Positions 50,720 through 60,973 of a stretch of 64,000 nt of DNA are shown here, one piece after another; position 1 is the first letter of the stretch, and the number at the start of each line of letters is the position of its first letter. The notes beneath the pieces are model-generated. The model saw nothing but the letters and a program-made list of their open reading frames with translations. It was not told where the DNA came from and did no database searches. Made by a program: the position numbers and the translations under genes. Location: contig NZ_RPOI01000010.1 of NCBI RefSeq assembly GCF_003818115.1, positions 285,885 through 349,884 on the forward strand. Reading direction: 5' to 3'. Origin of the DNA: Citrobacter youngae. Its GTDB lineage: Bacteria > Pseudomonadota > Gammaproteobacteria > Enterobacterales > Enterobacteriaceae.

Positions 50720-51383
50720 TGCGTGCTTCCTGCATTTCTCCGGCGTGCGGTTGAAGGGTTATGACATTATCCGCATGCGTAATTTCATCTTTGTCGTGCG
50801 TCACCCACAGCACCGCAATATTCTTATCACGAACATAGTGGTGAATTAATTCGTTCACATTACGTTTATTAGCCTCATCCAGCGCGCTGGTGATTTCATC
50901 AAGCAGCAGGATTTTGGGCAGAAACTGCAAATTACGAATTAGCGAGACGCGCTGCTTTTCGCCACCGGACAACTCATTGATGCTTTTTTTGAGGATCGTC
51001 TCGGGGAGATCAAAATGGGCCAGATCGCTCAGAAACGCATCCGGCTCCGGACGTTTATTACGGATTTGCCAGGGGAAAATGAGGTTGTCGTAAACGGTGT
51101 CACCAAACAAAGCGGGCGTTTGCGCGCAATAAGAGACCTGCTGGCGATACGTTTCCGGCTTGAGGGTAGTTATATCCTTGCCCTTAAACAGAATCTCACC
51201 GGCAGTCGGACTCATTAATGACGCCACAATCTTGAGTAACGTACTTTTCCCGCAGCCAGACTGGCCGGTAATCAGCTTAAATTCTCCGGCGCGGAGATCA
51301 AAACAGATGTTATTGAGAACCTGCGTCTCCCCTGCCTGCCATGCGACATTTTTTAACTGAAGCAGAATGCTGCTTTCTTCCAT
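50706..51383 (-). CDS. fetA: FetA (YbbL), iron exporter ATPase
   Basis: 225 residues from the ATG at 51383 (AAGGGAT upstream); frame open to 51410. Walker A GQSGCGKSTLLK, signature LSGGEKQRVSLIRNL, Walker B ILLLDEITSALDE, His switch WVTHD. Powers FetB. First gene of the leftward pair; an ERIC repeat lies 37 bases before its start. Confidence 0.95.
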   Translation of the reverse strand: MEESSILLQLKNVAWQAGETQVLNNICFDLRAGEFKLITGQSGCGKSTLLKIVASLMSPTAGEILFKGKDITTLKPETYRQQVSYCAQTPALFGDTVYDNLIFPWQIRNKRPEPDAFLSDLAHFDLPETILKKSINELSGGEKQRVSLIRNLQFLPKILLLDEITSALDEANKRNVNELIHHYVRDKNIAVLWVTHDKDEITHADNVITLQPHAGEMQEARNERA

Positions 51384-51420
51384 TACATATCCCTTTTTTA
51401 CCTCTTTCATGCAGACAGTC

Positions 51421-51618
<198 letters not shown>

Positions 51619-51713
51619 TGCCTGTAATTTATTATAAGGGAACCCCCCTTGATTAATCGGGTATAATTTGATTAATGAGGCAGTAAAGGACAGCACAACA
51701 GGAGGTTTCATCA

Positions 51714-52631
51714 ATGCTCATTTTTATTCCTATTCTTATTTTTGTCGCGCTGGTCATCGTCGGCGCTGGCGTCAAAATCGTCCCGCAGGGATATCAGTGG
51801 ACGGTAGAGCGTTTTGGCCGTTACACCAAAACCCTGCAACCGGGTTTAAGCCTTGTTGTGCCGTTCATGGACCGCATTGGTCGTAAGATCAACATGATGG
51901 AACAGGTGCTTGATATCCCTTCTCAGGAAGTCATCTCCAAAGATAACGCCAACGTCGCCATTGATGCCGTGTGCTTTATTCAGGTGATCGACGCGCCGAA
52001 AGCGGCCTATGAAGTTAGCAACCTGGAACTGGCGATTATCAACCTGACCATGACCAACATTCGTACCGTTCTCGGTTCGATGGAACTCGATGAAATGCTC
52101 TCCCAGCGCGACAACATCAACACGCGCCTGCTGCATATTGTTGATGAAGCCACGAATCCCTGGGGCATCAAAATCACCCGTATCGAGATCCGCGACGTGC
52201 GTCCTCCGGCCGAACTTATCGACGCGATGAACGCGCAGATGAAAGCCGAACGTACCAAGCGCGCCTACATTCTTGAGGCCGAAGGGATCCGTCAGGCAGA
52301 AATCGTCAAGGCCGAAGGTGAGAAGCAGTCGAAGATCCTTAAAGCGGAAGGTGAACGCCAGTCCGCGTTTTTACAGGCTGAAGCGCGTGAACGTTCCGCA
52401 GAAGCCGAAGCTCGCGCAACGCAGATGGTTTCTGAGGCTATTGCCGCCGGGGATATTCAGGCCGTGAACTACTTCGTGGCGCAGAAATACACCGAAGCGC
52501 TGCAGCATATTGGCTCGTCAAATAACAGCAAAGTGGTGATGATGCCGCTGGATGCCAGCAGCCTGATGGGCTCTATTGCCGGGATTGCCGAACTGGTTAA
52601 GGACAGCGCCAGCGAGCGGAAAAAATCATGA
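51714..52631 (+). CDS. qmcA: QmcA (YbbK), SPFH/stomatin-like membrane protein
   Basis: 305 residues as in E. coli. One N-terminal membrane anchor ([18 protein letters not shown]), an SPFH/PHB domain ([40 protein letters not shown]), and a long Glu/Ala/Lys coiled coil ([19 protein letters not shown]). It assembles into membrane microdomain cages. AGGAGG precedes the ATG. Overlaps ybbJ by 4 bases. Confidence 0.96.
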   Translation: MLIFIPILIFVALVIVGAGVKIVPQGYQWTVERFGRYTKTLQPGLSLVVPFMDRIGRKINMMEQVLDIPSQEVISKDNANVAIDAVCFIQVIDAPKAAYEVSNLELAIINLTMTNIRTVLGSMELDEMLSQRDNINTRLLHIVDEATNPWGIKITRIEIRDVRPPAELIDAMNAQMKAERTKRAYILEAEGIRQAEIVKAEGEKQSKILKAEGERQSAFLQAEARERSAEAEARATQMVSEAIAAGDIQAVNYFVAQKYTEALQHIGSSNNSKVVMMPLDASSLMGSIAGIAELVKDSASERKKS

Positions 52632-53086
52632 TAGCGATGATTCTGGTGCACCCCCACATCTTCTGGCTCAGCCTCGGCGGTTTGCTACTCGCCGCCGAGA
52701 TGCTGGGCGGTAACGGCTATCTGTTGTGGAGCGGCGTAGCGGCGGTAATTACCGGTCTGGTCGTCTGGCTCGTTCCGCTAGACTGGGCGTGGCAGGGGGC
52801 GATGTTCGCCGCCCTCACCCTGCTGGCGGCCTGGCTGTGGTGGAAATGGCTGGCAAGGCGCGTTCAGGAGCAAAAACCCGCCGACAGCCATCTTAACCAA
52901 CGCGGGCAGCAGCTGGTTGGCCGTCGATTTATTCTGGAAACTGGCCTGGTCAATGGCCGTGGACATATGCGCGTCGGCGATAGCTCATGGCCCGTCAGCG
53001 CCCGCGACGATTTGAGCGCCGGAACGCAGGTTGAAGTCATAGCCGTTGAAGGGATAACCCTGATTATTAAAGCGGTATCACACTAA
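52628..53086 (+). CDS. ybbJ: YbbJ, NfeD-family membrane protein
   Basis: 152 residues, three to four hydrophobic segments then a C-terminal OB-fold of the NfeD type ([40 protein letters not shown]). NfeD proteins pair with SPFH proteins such as QmcA; the ATGA overlap supports this. Confidence 0.94.
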   Translation: MIAMILVHPHIFWLSLGGLLLAAEMLGGNGYLLWSGVAAVITGLVVWLVPLDWAWQGAMFAALTLLAAWLWWKWLARRVQEQKPADSHLNQRGQQLVGRRFILETGLVNGRGHMRVGDSSWPVSARDDLSAGTQVEVIAVEGITLIIKAVSH

Positions 53087-53105
53087 AAAGACAGGAAATA
53101 AGACT

Positions 53106-55250
53106 ATGGTCAGGAAGACACCCCTTGCCTTTGCCCTTTGCACATTACTGACCGCCGCCCCGCAGGCATTCGCCTCTTTCGATATGGAAGACTGCAAATG
53201 GAGCGACGACAGCTGCCTGCTGAAAGGCACGCCGACCTTTAATCCGGAAAACGACAGCCGCGATAACCTGCTGCGGCTGCTGAGCCAGGAAAAATCATTT
53301 GCTCTGCCGGTGCAATCAATGCCAGCGGATATCACCCGCTCCCGGGATTTCTATTTTGCCTATCATCCGCAGTGGGATGACGTTGCCCCGCCGCCAGCCG
53401 CTACTCCAGTATCCGGCGAAAACAGCCCACTCTCCCGACAGATGGCCGAACTGAACATTAGCGCAGACGAAATAAACGTCAACGACGCTGAGCTTGAGAA
53501 CCGTCATGTTTCGAATAACACCGGGAGCGTCAGCGCGTTTTTTGCCGCACTGCTGGGGGACTCGACGTTAACGGCGGAACAGCGCCAGGCCTTAGCCCAG
53601 GCGCGTACGGGGCTGCTATCCGGGGCAACCCGCGAGCAAATTGAGTCTTCACTTGCCACCCTCCCGGCTGATTCACCCGCTCAGTCCTATAAAAATTATC
53701 TGGCCGCGGCCGCCAGTTTCTATGCCGGTGATTATGCCAGCGCCGAACGGGATTTTACTCAGCTTGCCAAAAGTGAGCGTCCGTGGCTGGCAGAGACCGC
53801 GCAATACATGCTGATGCGTGCGGCGTTGAACAAGAGCAGCCAGAACAGCGTGGGCGAATACGGCGATTTTGATATTGCAAAAATTAACCGCGAGGACGCG
53901 ACTCAGGCTCAGACGCAGGCGCAAGCCTATCTGCAACGTTACCCGCAAGGCCTGTATGCCGACTCCGCGCGCGGTATGCTGCGTCGCATCAACTGGTATT
54001 TACAGGCGTGGCCGCAGCTGGCCGGGTTGTATGAGCAGACGCTCCAGCAGTCGGCTGACGCTCGGCAACTGCGTGAAATTGTCATCGAATACGATAATGT
54101 CTACGGTATGGCGTTCTACGAACAGTCCGTGGTAGAAGCCTTCCCCGATGCGCCGCATGTCAGCTATATCGAACTGCTGCGCGCGCTGCGTCTGGATAAC
54201 AACAGTAAACCCACGCTGACCCAGGCGCAGCTCGATGCCAGCAAACCGGTGTTTGAGCAGAGCCAAAAATTGCCGCTATGGCGAGATCTGCAACTGAATC
54301 TGTGGCTGGCGACGGAGAACTACGCGGCGATTATTCAGGCCGTTACGCCAGCGCAGAAACTTGCCGCTCACGATACCCTCGCCTTCAGTGAGCAGGTGCT
54401 GTACGGCGAAGCGCTGATGGGCCAGAAGAACTGGCGCGCGGCGCGTGATTTCTGGCAGCAGTTGCTAAAACTCAGCCAGGACAACGAACAGCAGCAGTAT
54501 GTACAGGCTAAGCTCGCCGCAACGCTGGTTTATAGCGGCGACGTGGCGGCGGTTTTTGCCCCAGAAAGCGCAGTAACCAACCTGCGTTTTCGCTCGCAGA
54601 TACTGAAAACACAGGCCTCGCCTGAACTTTTGCGCCAGCAGGCCGTCCATGGACCTAACAATGAAGAGCGTACCATCGCCCTGCATACGCTGCTGGTACG
54701 CGATCTTACCGAAAACCGCTTTGGCGACTGGTTGAATGACAGAAAACTGGCCAGCGCCATTACTCCACCGGTTATTAGCGACGCGTTTGATGACGTTAAT
54801 CTGAGTATTTTCGACTGGAATGGCGACGCTGCCGAGCGCGGTTACACCTGTCGCAGCCTCAATGAAACGGTAACGGTATTGAGCAAAAAAGCGGATGATG
54901 CCCACGCGCTGAACTGCTTAGGCGAATTCTTCCGCACCACGCAAACCCACGTCGATTTGTGGAAAAACAGTGCTGGCAACGACGTACTTGAATCAGCAAT
55001 ATCGCGCAAGGAGCCGTTCGGCCAGTTCGACAGGCAAAGCTACTATCAGCAGGTGATCACTTCGCCGAAAGCTGAGGTTGAAGACAAGAGCTTCGCGCTG
55101 TATCGCGCCATCATGTGCTATGCGCCGTCAGGCTCTAACGAGTGCGGCGGTGAGGACGTGGATAAACTGCAGCGTAAAGGCTGGTTCACCCAACTGAAAA
55201 CGCAATATCCGGGAAGTCCGTGGGCGCAAAAACTCAAATACTACTGGTAA
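53106..55250 (+). CDS. Exported helical-repeat protein of unknown function
   Basis: 714 residues with a clear signal peptide (KTPLAFALCTLLTAAPQAFA, cleavage about residue 24) and no lipobox. Residues 170-520 look like TPR-type helix pairs: SYKNYLAAAASFYAGDYASA, AETAQYMLMRAALNKSSQNS, YLQRYPQGLYADSARGML and GEALMGQKNWRAARDFW. Cys residues are few (DCKWSDDSC near the start, ICYAPSGSNEC-like region near the end), so disulphides are possible. It starts 19 bases after ybbJ and ends inside the next gene (31-base overlap), indicating a coupled pair. Not recognised from E. coli K-12; envelope location inferred. Could be a scaffold or co-factor for the DUF3142-like neighbour. Confidence 0.72.
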   Translation: MVRKTPLAFALCTLLTAAPQAFASFDMEDCKWSDDSCLLKGTPTFNPENDSRDNLLRLLSQEKSFALPVQSMPADITRSRDFYFAYHPQWDDVAPPPAATPVSGENSPLSRQMAELNISADEINVNDAELENRHVSNNTGSVSAFFAALLGDSTLTAEQRQALAQARTGLLSGATREQIESSLATLPADSPAQSYKNYLAAAASFYAGDYASAERDFTQLAKSERPWLAETAQYMLMRAALNKSSQNSVGEYGDFDIAKINREDATQAQTQAQAYLQRYPQGLYADSARGMLRRINWYLQAWPQLAGLYEQTLQQSADARQLREIVIEYDNVYGMAFYEQSVVEAFPDAPHVSYIELLRALRLDNNSKPTLTQAQLDASKPVFEQSQKLPLWRDLQLNLWLATENYAAIIQAVTPAQKLAAHDTLAFSEQVLYGEALMGQKNWRAARDFWQQLLKLSQDNEQQQYVQAKLAATLVYSGDVAAVFAPESAVTNLRFRSQILKTQASPELLRQQAVHGPNNEERTIALHTLLVRDLTENRFGDWLNDRKLASAITPPVISDAFDDVNLSIFDWNGDAAERGYTCRSLNETVTVLSKKADDAHALNCLGEFFRTTQTHVDLWKNSAGNDVLESAISRKEPFGQFDRQSYYQQVITSPKAEVEDKSFALYRAIMCYAPSGSNECGGEDVDKLQRKGWFTQLKTQYPGSPWAQKLKYYW

Positions 55251-55936
55251 CCGCGCTGCTGACAGGCCAGGCACAGGCGGCGGATATCGTCGCCGCCCGT
55301 GAGCATCCGGCCTTCTGGCTGTGGTCAGGCGTGAAGGCCAGTGATGAGCTGAAAGACGCACAAACGGTCTATCTGCATCAGGGTGAGGTGCTGGTTCGTT
55401 CGGGTAACGTGGTTTTCCAGCGTCTCGGGCTGCCGGTCAGCCGCCTGTCTTTTCCCTCGATCTGGCTGACCGTGCGCTTTACCACGCTCGACGTACCGGA
55501 GGCGATCCCGGCTCGCATCATAAGATTGATGCAACGCTGGCAGACCGCCGGGAATCACGTGGTCGGCCTGCAGGTTGATTTTGACGCGGCGACCCATCAG
55601 CTTGCCGATTACGCGCGCTTTCTGCAGCAATTACGCCAACAGCTACCGGCCGAGTTCGCACTTGGCGTGACTGGACTTCTGGATTGGGCAAAAACGGGCG
55701 ACGTCGCCACGCTGAATGCGCTGGCGGTCGATGAACTGGTGGTCCAGAGCTATCAGGGCCGTCATACGGTAACGAATTATCAGGCGTATCTGCCTGCACT
55801 CAGTCGTCTGCGCATTCCGTTTAAGCTGGGGCTGGTGCAAAACGGTAGCCGGGACCCGCAGGCGGAAGCGCAGCTTGAGAAATCCCCGTGGTACCGCGGC
55901 ACGGTGGTATTTATGCTTAATCCCCCTCGCCGTTAA
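55220..55936 (+). CDS. Exported DUF3142-like protein
   Basis: 238 residues. Start GTG at 55220 lies inside the preceding gene. Short signal peptide, [19 protein letters not shown]. The body looks like a TIM-barrel/glycosidase-like DUF3142 fold: [59 protein letters not shown] and [10 protein letters not shown]. Acidic residues in QVDFD could be catalytic, but this is inference; no activity is known to me for the family. Its stop overlaps the stop of the convergent cueR by a few bases. No obvious counterpart recalled in E. coli K-12. Confidence 0.68.
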   Translation: MGAKTQILLVTALLTGQAQAADIVAAREHPAFWLWSGVKASDELKDAQTVYLHQGEVLVRSGNVVFQRLGLPVSRLSFPSIWLTVRFTTLDVPEAIPARIIRLMQRWQTAGNHVVGLQVDFDAATHQLADYARFLQQLRQQLPAEFALGVTGLLDWAKTGDVATLNALAVDELVVQSYQGRHTVTNYQAYLPALSRLRIPFKLGLVQNGSRDPQAEAQLEKSPWYRGTVVFMLNPPRR

Positions 55937-56343
55937 GCCTTTGCTTTATGGTGGCAGCAGCCGGAGAGGTTATCGATTATCGGGCATTCGGCGCTGTCAT
56001 CGCCAGGGCAACTCTCCGCCAGTGCCAGCAAATGCAAACGCATGGCCTGCAGCTCGCTGATATGCCGCTCAATGTCCGCGACCTTTTCTAAGGTACGCTT
56101 TTTCACATCTGCGCTATGACGCGCCGGATCGTTAAACAGATTCACCAGTTCGCCGCACTCTTCGAGATTAAAACCCACCTGGCGTGCCTGGCGCAGCAGC
56201 GTCAGTTCATTCAGATGCTGTTGGTTGTATGTGCGATAACCATTTTCGCTACGCAGCGGCGGCGTCACTAAGCCTTTTTCTTCATAAAAACGTATCGCTT
56301 TGCTGGTCAAACCGGTTCTTTTCGCAACATCGCTAATATTCAC
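55933..56343 (-). CDS. cueR: CueR, MerR-family copper(I)-responsive activator
   Basis: 136 residues with a GTG start at 56343 replacing the ATG of E. coli ([19 protein letters not shown] follows); the frame opens at 56379. Winged helix-turn-helix, long dimerisation helix, and the Cu(I) loop with C112 and C120 in [11 protein letters not shown]. Ser77 (RHSADV), which marks CueR against zinc-sensing ZntR, is present. C-terminal CCHHK is conserved. It activates copA and cueO; neither is in the window. Confidence 0.96.
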   Translation of the reverse strand: MNISDVAKRTGLTSKAIRFYEEKGLVTPPLRSENGYRTYNQQHLNELTLLRQARQVGFNLEECGELVNLFNDPARHSADVKKRTLEKVADIERHISELQAMRLHLLALAESCPGDDSAECPIIDNLSGCCHHKAKA

Positions 56344-56595
56344 ATTTCCCCCGCGGATCTTGTTGGTACTGAGCCCCATTATAGCCCAGATTGTCGTAAT
56401 GATTTACCCGAGAACCCTGCACATTTCCCACCATCACCGCGATGCACAAATCCTTTTAATTCACATTGTTATATCCGATTCAGATCACATTTATGCATTT
56501 AATGACTGCACGAAATTGACTCAAATCAAAAGATATATTGGTTCTACATCTTTCGTCTTGAACAAAGGGAAACAATTTTATATATAAACGCGAAT

Positions 56596-56614
56596 GATAA
56601 TGATGATCATTTAC
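56596..56614 (+). promoter_or_regulatory. Fur box upstream of the heme receptor gene
   Basis: GATAATGATGATCATTTAC matches the 19-bp Fur consensus GATAATGATAATCATTATC at 16 positions, 20 bases before the receptor ATG. Predicts iron repression of the heme operon. Confidence 0.85.
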
Positions 56615-56633
56615 ATTCAATAAAGGTTCTCTT

Positions 56634-58778
56634 ATGTTGCCACGGAATAACCAAAGGCCATTTATTCTTTCAGCCCTGACATTATGCATGTCCGGCGCCA
56701 CTTTTGCAGCTACCTCTCCAGCACACGCTTCTACGTCCGACGAAGACACGGTTATCGTCACGGCTAATCGCACAGAAAGTAGTCTTTGGGATAGCCCGGC
56801 AACCATCCAGGTTATCGATCGCCAGACGCTGCAAAATTCCACCAGCGTTTCTATTGCTGATGATTTACAAGATATTCCCGGCGTCGAAGTCACCGATAAC
56901 GCCCTCGCAGGGCGGAAACAAATTCGTATCCGTGGCGAAGCCTCTTCGCGGGTGCTGATTTTGATCGACGGCCAGGTCGTCAGTTACCAACGTGCCGGAC
57001 AAAACTACGGAGCCGGTTTGCTGATTGACGAATCCGCGCTGGAACGGATTGAAGTGGTCAAAGGTCCCTATTCTGTCCTCTACGGTTCGCAGGCGATTGG
57101 CGGCGTCGTGAACTTTATTACCAAAAAAGGCGGCGATAAGCCCCTCGGCGGCAGCGTTAAGGCTGTTTATAACTCCGCAACGGCAGGATGGGAAGAATCA
57201 GCAGCGGCCTGGGGCAGCATCGGAAACTTTGACTACCGCATCAATGGTAGCTATTCCGACCAGGGCGACCGCGACACACCTGACGGAAGATTGCCCGACA
57301 CCAACTTCCGTAATAACGGCCAGGGCGTGTGGCTTGGTTACAACTTCGATCGCCACAAAATCGGACTCTCCCTCGATCGTTACAAACTGTCCACTCAAAC
57401 CTGGTTTGACGATCCGGAAGGCCAGTTCGACGACTTTAGCGTCAAAATTCCTAAGCTGGAACGCGAGAAAATCGGTCTTTTCTACGACTACGCGGCCGAT
57501 GGGGATTACCTGAAGAACATCCATGTTGACGCATACACCCAGACAATAGAGCGCAAATTTGAAAACCGGGTCAAAACGACCCAGGTTATCCCCAGCCCGA
57601 TGATTAAAGCGCTGACGGTCAGCAATCAGACCAATACCAACGACAAACAGTATACCCAGGGGGTAACGCTACAGAGCAACTTCTCCCTGCCTGCTAACAA
57701 CGAGCTGGTGATTGGCGCTCAGTACCAGCATGACAAAATAAAACAGGACACGGACGGCAGCACGCGCCAGACCGCGGCTACCGGCTTCTTCGATACACAA
57801 ACACGCACCCTGTCATACAACGAAGCGGAGCAAAGTAACACCTCGTTATTCGCGCAAAACGACTGGCGCTTTGCCGATGACTGGACGTGGACCGTGGGCG
57901 CACGCCAGTACTGGCTGTCTTCGAAGCTCAATCGTAACGATACGCAAACTATCCAAAGCAGCGGTACGACCTGGCAATCTACCGGGGGAAATTCCGTTCA
58001 CGATGATGAACTGGTGACCTCAACCAGCCTACGCTATTCCGGTTTTAAAGATCTTGAACTCCGGGCTGCATATGCCCAGGGCTATGTCTTCCCTACGCTG
58101 ACTCAGTTGTTCACACAGACGTCCGCAGGTGGCAGCGTGACCTACGGCAACCCAAATCTGAAGGCGGAACACTCGAATAACTATGAGCTGGGCGCGCGGT
58201 ATAAAGGGAATATGTGGCTGATAGACGGTGCCATTTATTACTCCGAAGCTAAAGACTATATCGCCAGTCTGGCTTGTTCAGGTCAACCCGTATGCAGCGG
58301 TAATACCACCTCTTCACGGGGCGGCTATTACTACTACGACAACATCGATCGGGCCAAAACCTGGGGCATGGAACTCACCGCAGAATACAACGGCTGGGCG
58401 GTTTCACCTTACCTGAGCGGTAATTTCATTCGCCGTCAGTACGAAGGCAATACCCTTAAAACCTGGGATACCGGCGAACCCACTCTGACCGGACGCGTCG
58501 GCCTGAAACATACCTGGTTGATGAACGTCGCTAACCTGACGTCCGATGTCTTTATCCGCGCAGCGTCCAGCGCCAAAGATAATACCGGCACCACGGAAAT
58601 CAACTACCCAGGCTGGGCCACGCTTAACCTTGCATTCAACACCGAGTTCGGTCCGCAGGATCAGTATCAGGTCAACCTCGCGCTCAACAACCTGACCGAC
58701 AAGCGTTACAGAACCGCGCATGAATCTATTCCAGACGCTGGTTTCAATGCCGCCGTTGGCTTTGCGTGGAATTTCTGA
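56634..58778 (+). CDS. TonB-dependent heme/hemoglobin receptor
   Basis: 714 residues. Signal peptide to about ATFAA-TSP. TonB box DTVIVTANR. Plug domain with IADDLQDIPGVEV, GRKQIRIRGEASSRVLILID and VVKGPYSVLYGSQAIGGVVN. A 22-strand barrel follows, with the heme-receptor-type stretches YVFPTLTQLF and NPNLKAEHSNNYELG (the FRAP/NPNL region, with His in between strands) and a Cys pair LACSGQPVCSGN in an extracellular loop. Ends FAWNF with terminal Phe. Fur box and AAAGG lie upstream. It should pass heme across the outer membrane using TonB. Not clearly ChuA; closer to general heme receptors, so no symbol given. Confidence 0.88.
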   Translation: MLPRNNQRPFILSALTLCMSGATFAATSPAHASTSDEDTVIVTANRTESSLWDSPATIQVIDRQTLQNSTSVSIADDLQDIPGVEVTDNALAGRKQIRIRGEASSRVLILIDGQVVSYQRAGQNYGAGLLIDESALERIEVVKGPYSVLYGSQAIGGVVNFITKKGGDKPLGGSVKAVYNSATAGWEESAAAWGSIGNFDYRINGSYSDQGDRDTPDGRLPDTNFRNNGQGVWLGYNFDRHKIGLSLDRYKLSTQTWFDDPEGQFDDFSVKIPKLEREKIGLFYDYAADGDYLKNIHVDAYTQTIERKFENRVKTTQVIPSPMIKALTVSNQTNTNDKQYTQGVTLQSNFSLPANNELVIGAQYQHDKIKQDTDGSTRQTAATGFFDTQTRTLSYNEAEQSNTSLFAQNDWRFADDWTWTVGARQYWLSSKLNRNDTQTIQSSGTTWQSTGGNSVHDDELVTSTSLRYSGFKDLELRAAYAQGYVFPTLTQLFTQTSAGGSVTYGNPNLKAEHSNNYELGARYKGNMWLIDGAIYYSEAKDYIASLACSGQPVCSGNTTSSRGGYYYYDNIDRAKTWGMELTAEYNGWAVSPYLSGNFIRRQYEGNTLKTWDTGEPTLTGRVGLKHTWLMNVANLTSDVFIRAASSAKDNTGTTEINYPGWATLNLAFNTEFGPQDQYQVNLALNNLTDKRYRTAHESIPDAGFNAAVGFAWNF

Positions 58779-58780
58779 CG

Positions 58781-59605
58781 ATGAAAAAACTCTTGATTGG
58801 CTTACTGAGCCTCGCCTGCGTTTTTAGTGCCCAGTCCGCCGACCGCCTGGTGGTGGCGGGCGGATCGCTTAGCGAACTGATTTACGCCATGGGTGTCGGC
58901 AACCGGGTGGTCGGCGTCGATGAAACCACCTCGTATCCGCCCGAAACTGCCGCACTCCCGCATATCGGCTACTGGAAGCAGTTAAACAGCGAGGGCATTT
59001 TATCGCTGCATCCGGACAGCTTTATCACCTGGCAGGATGCAGGCCCTCAAATCGTGTTGGATCAACTTAGGGCGCAAAAAGTTAACGTCGTGACGTTGCC
59101 GCGCGTCCCGGCCACCGTTGAGCAAATGTACGCCAACATCCGGGAACTGGCTCAAACCCTGCGCATTCCTGAACAAGGTGAGACGTTGGTCAATCGCATT
59201 CGTCAACGTCTGGATCGCGTTCAGCACAGCGTGGCAGCGAAAAACGCGCCGGTCAAAGCCATGTTCATTCTCTCCGCTGGCGGCAGCGCGCCACAGGTCG
59301 CCGGCAAGGGTAGCGTTGCCGATGCCATTATGACCCTTGCGGGCGCACAAAATGTCGCCACTCACGCACAGTACAAAAGCTACAGCGCGGAATCGCTGAT
59401 CGCCGCCAACCCAGAGGTGATCGTGGTGACGTCGCAAATGGTGGATGGCGGTCTGGCTCGTCTGAGCGCAATCGCCGGTATTACCCACACTGCAGCCTGG
59501 AAAAACCAGCGCATTGTGGCGGTAGACCAGGCGCTGATTCTGGGTATGGGGCCGCGCGTCGCCGATGCGGTTGAAGCCCTGCACCAGCAATTCTGGCCTC
59601 ACTAA
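58781..59605 (+). CDS. hmuT: HmuT/ChuT, periplasmic heme-binding protein
   Basis: 274 residues; ATG at 58781, two bases after the receptor stop. Signal peptide MKKLLIGLLSLACVFSAQSA. Class III binding protein: VVAGGSLSELIYAMG, VVGVDETTSYPP and the heme-ligand region LPHIGYWKQLNSEG containing the conserved Tyr. Delivers heme to HmuUV. Confidence 0.93.
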   Translation: MKKLLIGLLSLACVFSAQSADRLVVAGGSLSELIYAMGVGNRVVGVDETTSYPPETAALPHIGYWKQLNSEGILSLHPDSFITWQDAGPQIVLDQLRAQKVNVVTLPRVPATVEQMYANIRELAQTLRIPEQGETLVNRIRQRLDRVQHSVAAKNAPVKAMFILSAGGSAPQVAGKGSVADAIMTLAGAQNVATHAQYKSYSAESLIAANPEVIVVTSQMVDGGLARLSAIAGITHTAAWKNQRIVAVDQALILGMGPRVADAVEALHQQFWPH

Positions 59606-59623
59606 CTGGATTTATAAAGAACA

Positions 59624-60961
59624 ATGAAAACTGAACACTCGCTGGATCTCACCGCGCATTTTGCGCTCGAGGGAAGTCAGCCCTTTAAGGATCGCCGCGC
59701 CACGATGCCCTGGCGTGGGGCGATCCCGGTTGCCAAAGAGCTATTGTCACAAACCTGGCAGGATGTCATCAGCCAACCCACCCCGCCGCGTAAACGGCTG
59801 GTGTACTTGCATATCCCTTTTTGTGCAACACATTGTACTTTCTGCGGTTTTTATCAAAACCGCTTTGAAGAGGATCACTGCGCCCGCTATACCAACGCGC
59901 TGCTGCGCGAAATAGAGATGGAAGCCGATAGCCCATTGCATCAGTCGGCCCCGATTCACGCCGTCTATTTTGGCGGCGGTACACCGTCTGCGCTGTCGGC
60001 ACGGGATCTGGCCAGAATCATCACCGCACTGCGTGACAAGCTACCTCTGGCGCCGGACTGCGAAATCACCATTGAGGGGCGGGTACTCAATTTTGACGAT
60101 GCGCGAATCGATGCCTGCCTTGACGCTGGTGCCAATCGGTTTTCGATCGGCATTCAGTCATTTAACAGCCGGATCCGCAAGAAAATGGCGCGCACTTCGG
60201 ACGGCCCGACCGCGACGGCCTTTATGCAGGGGCTGGTAAAACGGGATCGAGCCGCCGTGGTGTGCGATCTGCTGTTTGGTCTGCCAGGACAGGACGCCAA
60301 ACTGTGGGGCGATGATCTGGCGATTGCTCGCGACATCGGCCTCGACGGCGTAGATCTTTATGCGCTGAACCTGCTCCCCAATACGCCGCTTGGCAAAGCG
60401 GTTGAAACCGGGCGTACAACGGTTCCCTCCCCTGCCGAACGTCGCGATCTTTATCTTCAGGGTTGCGATTTTATGGACAACGCGGGCTGGCGCTGCATCA
60501 GCAACAGCCACTGGGCGCGAACCACGCGGGAACGCAATCTGTACAACCTGCTGATTAAACAGGGAGCAGACTGTCTGGCATTCGGCTCTGGCGCAGGAGG
60601 ATCGGTCAATGGCTATTCCTGGATGGTCGAGCGCAATCTGACCACATGGCATGAATCCATCGCCGCCGGAAAAAAACCGCTCATGATGATGATGCGAACC
60701 GCCGAGCGTGGTTTCCAGTGGCGACACACCCTCCAGGCCGGCATTGAAACGGCCCGCGTCCCGCTGGATGAACTCACGCCTCACGCACAAAAACTGGCCC
60801 CGCTACTGACCCAGTGGCATCACGCAGGACTGACGCGAGATGCCAGTACCCGTTTGCGCCTGACCAATGAAGGGCGTTTTTGGGCGAGCAATATTTTGCA
60901 GTCTCTTGATGAACTGATTCAAACACTTAACGCGCCGCGCATTGCGGTAGAGCAACCATAA
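59624..60961 (+). CDS. hutW: HutW/ChuW, radical SAM anaerobic heme-degrading enzyme
   Basis: 445 residues. Radical SAM CxxxCxxC as CATHCTFCGFYQ at about residue 68, with YFGGGTPSAL, IEGRVLNFDDARIDACLDAG and a HemN-like C-terminal domain. Known ChuW opens the heme ring without oxygen, releasing iron and giving anaerobilin. Follows hmuT by 18 bases. Confidence 0.95.
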   Translation: MKTEHSLDLTAHFALEGSQPFKDRRATMPWRGAIPVAKELLSQTWQDVISQPTPPRKRLVYLHIPFCATHCTFCGFYQNRFEEDHCARYTNALLREIEMEADSPLHQSAPIHAVYFGGGTPSALSARDLARIITALRDKLPLAPDCEITIEGRVLNFDDARIDACLDAGANRFSIGIQSFNSRIRKKMARTSDGPTATAFMQGLVKRDRAAVVCDLLFGLPGQDAKLWGDDLAIARDIGLDGVDLYALNLLPNTPLGKAVETGRTTVPSPAERRDLYLQGCDFMDNAGWRCISNSHWARTTRERNLYNLLIKQGADCLAFGSGAGGSVNGYSWMVERNLTTWHESIAAGKKPLMMMMRTAERGFQWRHTLQAGIETARVPLDELTPHAQKLAPLLTQWHHAGLTRDASTRLRLTNEGRFWASNILQSLDELIQTLNAPRIAVEQP

Positions 60962-60973
60962 AAGGAGTGAAGT

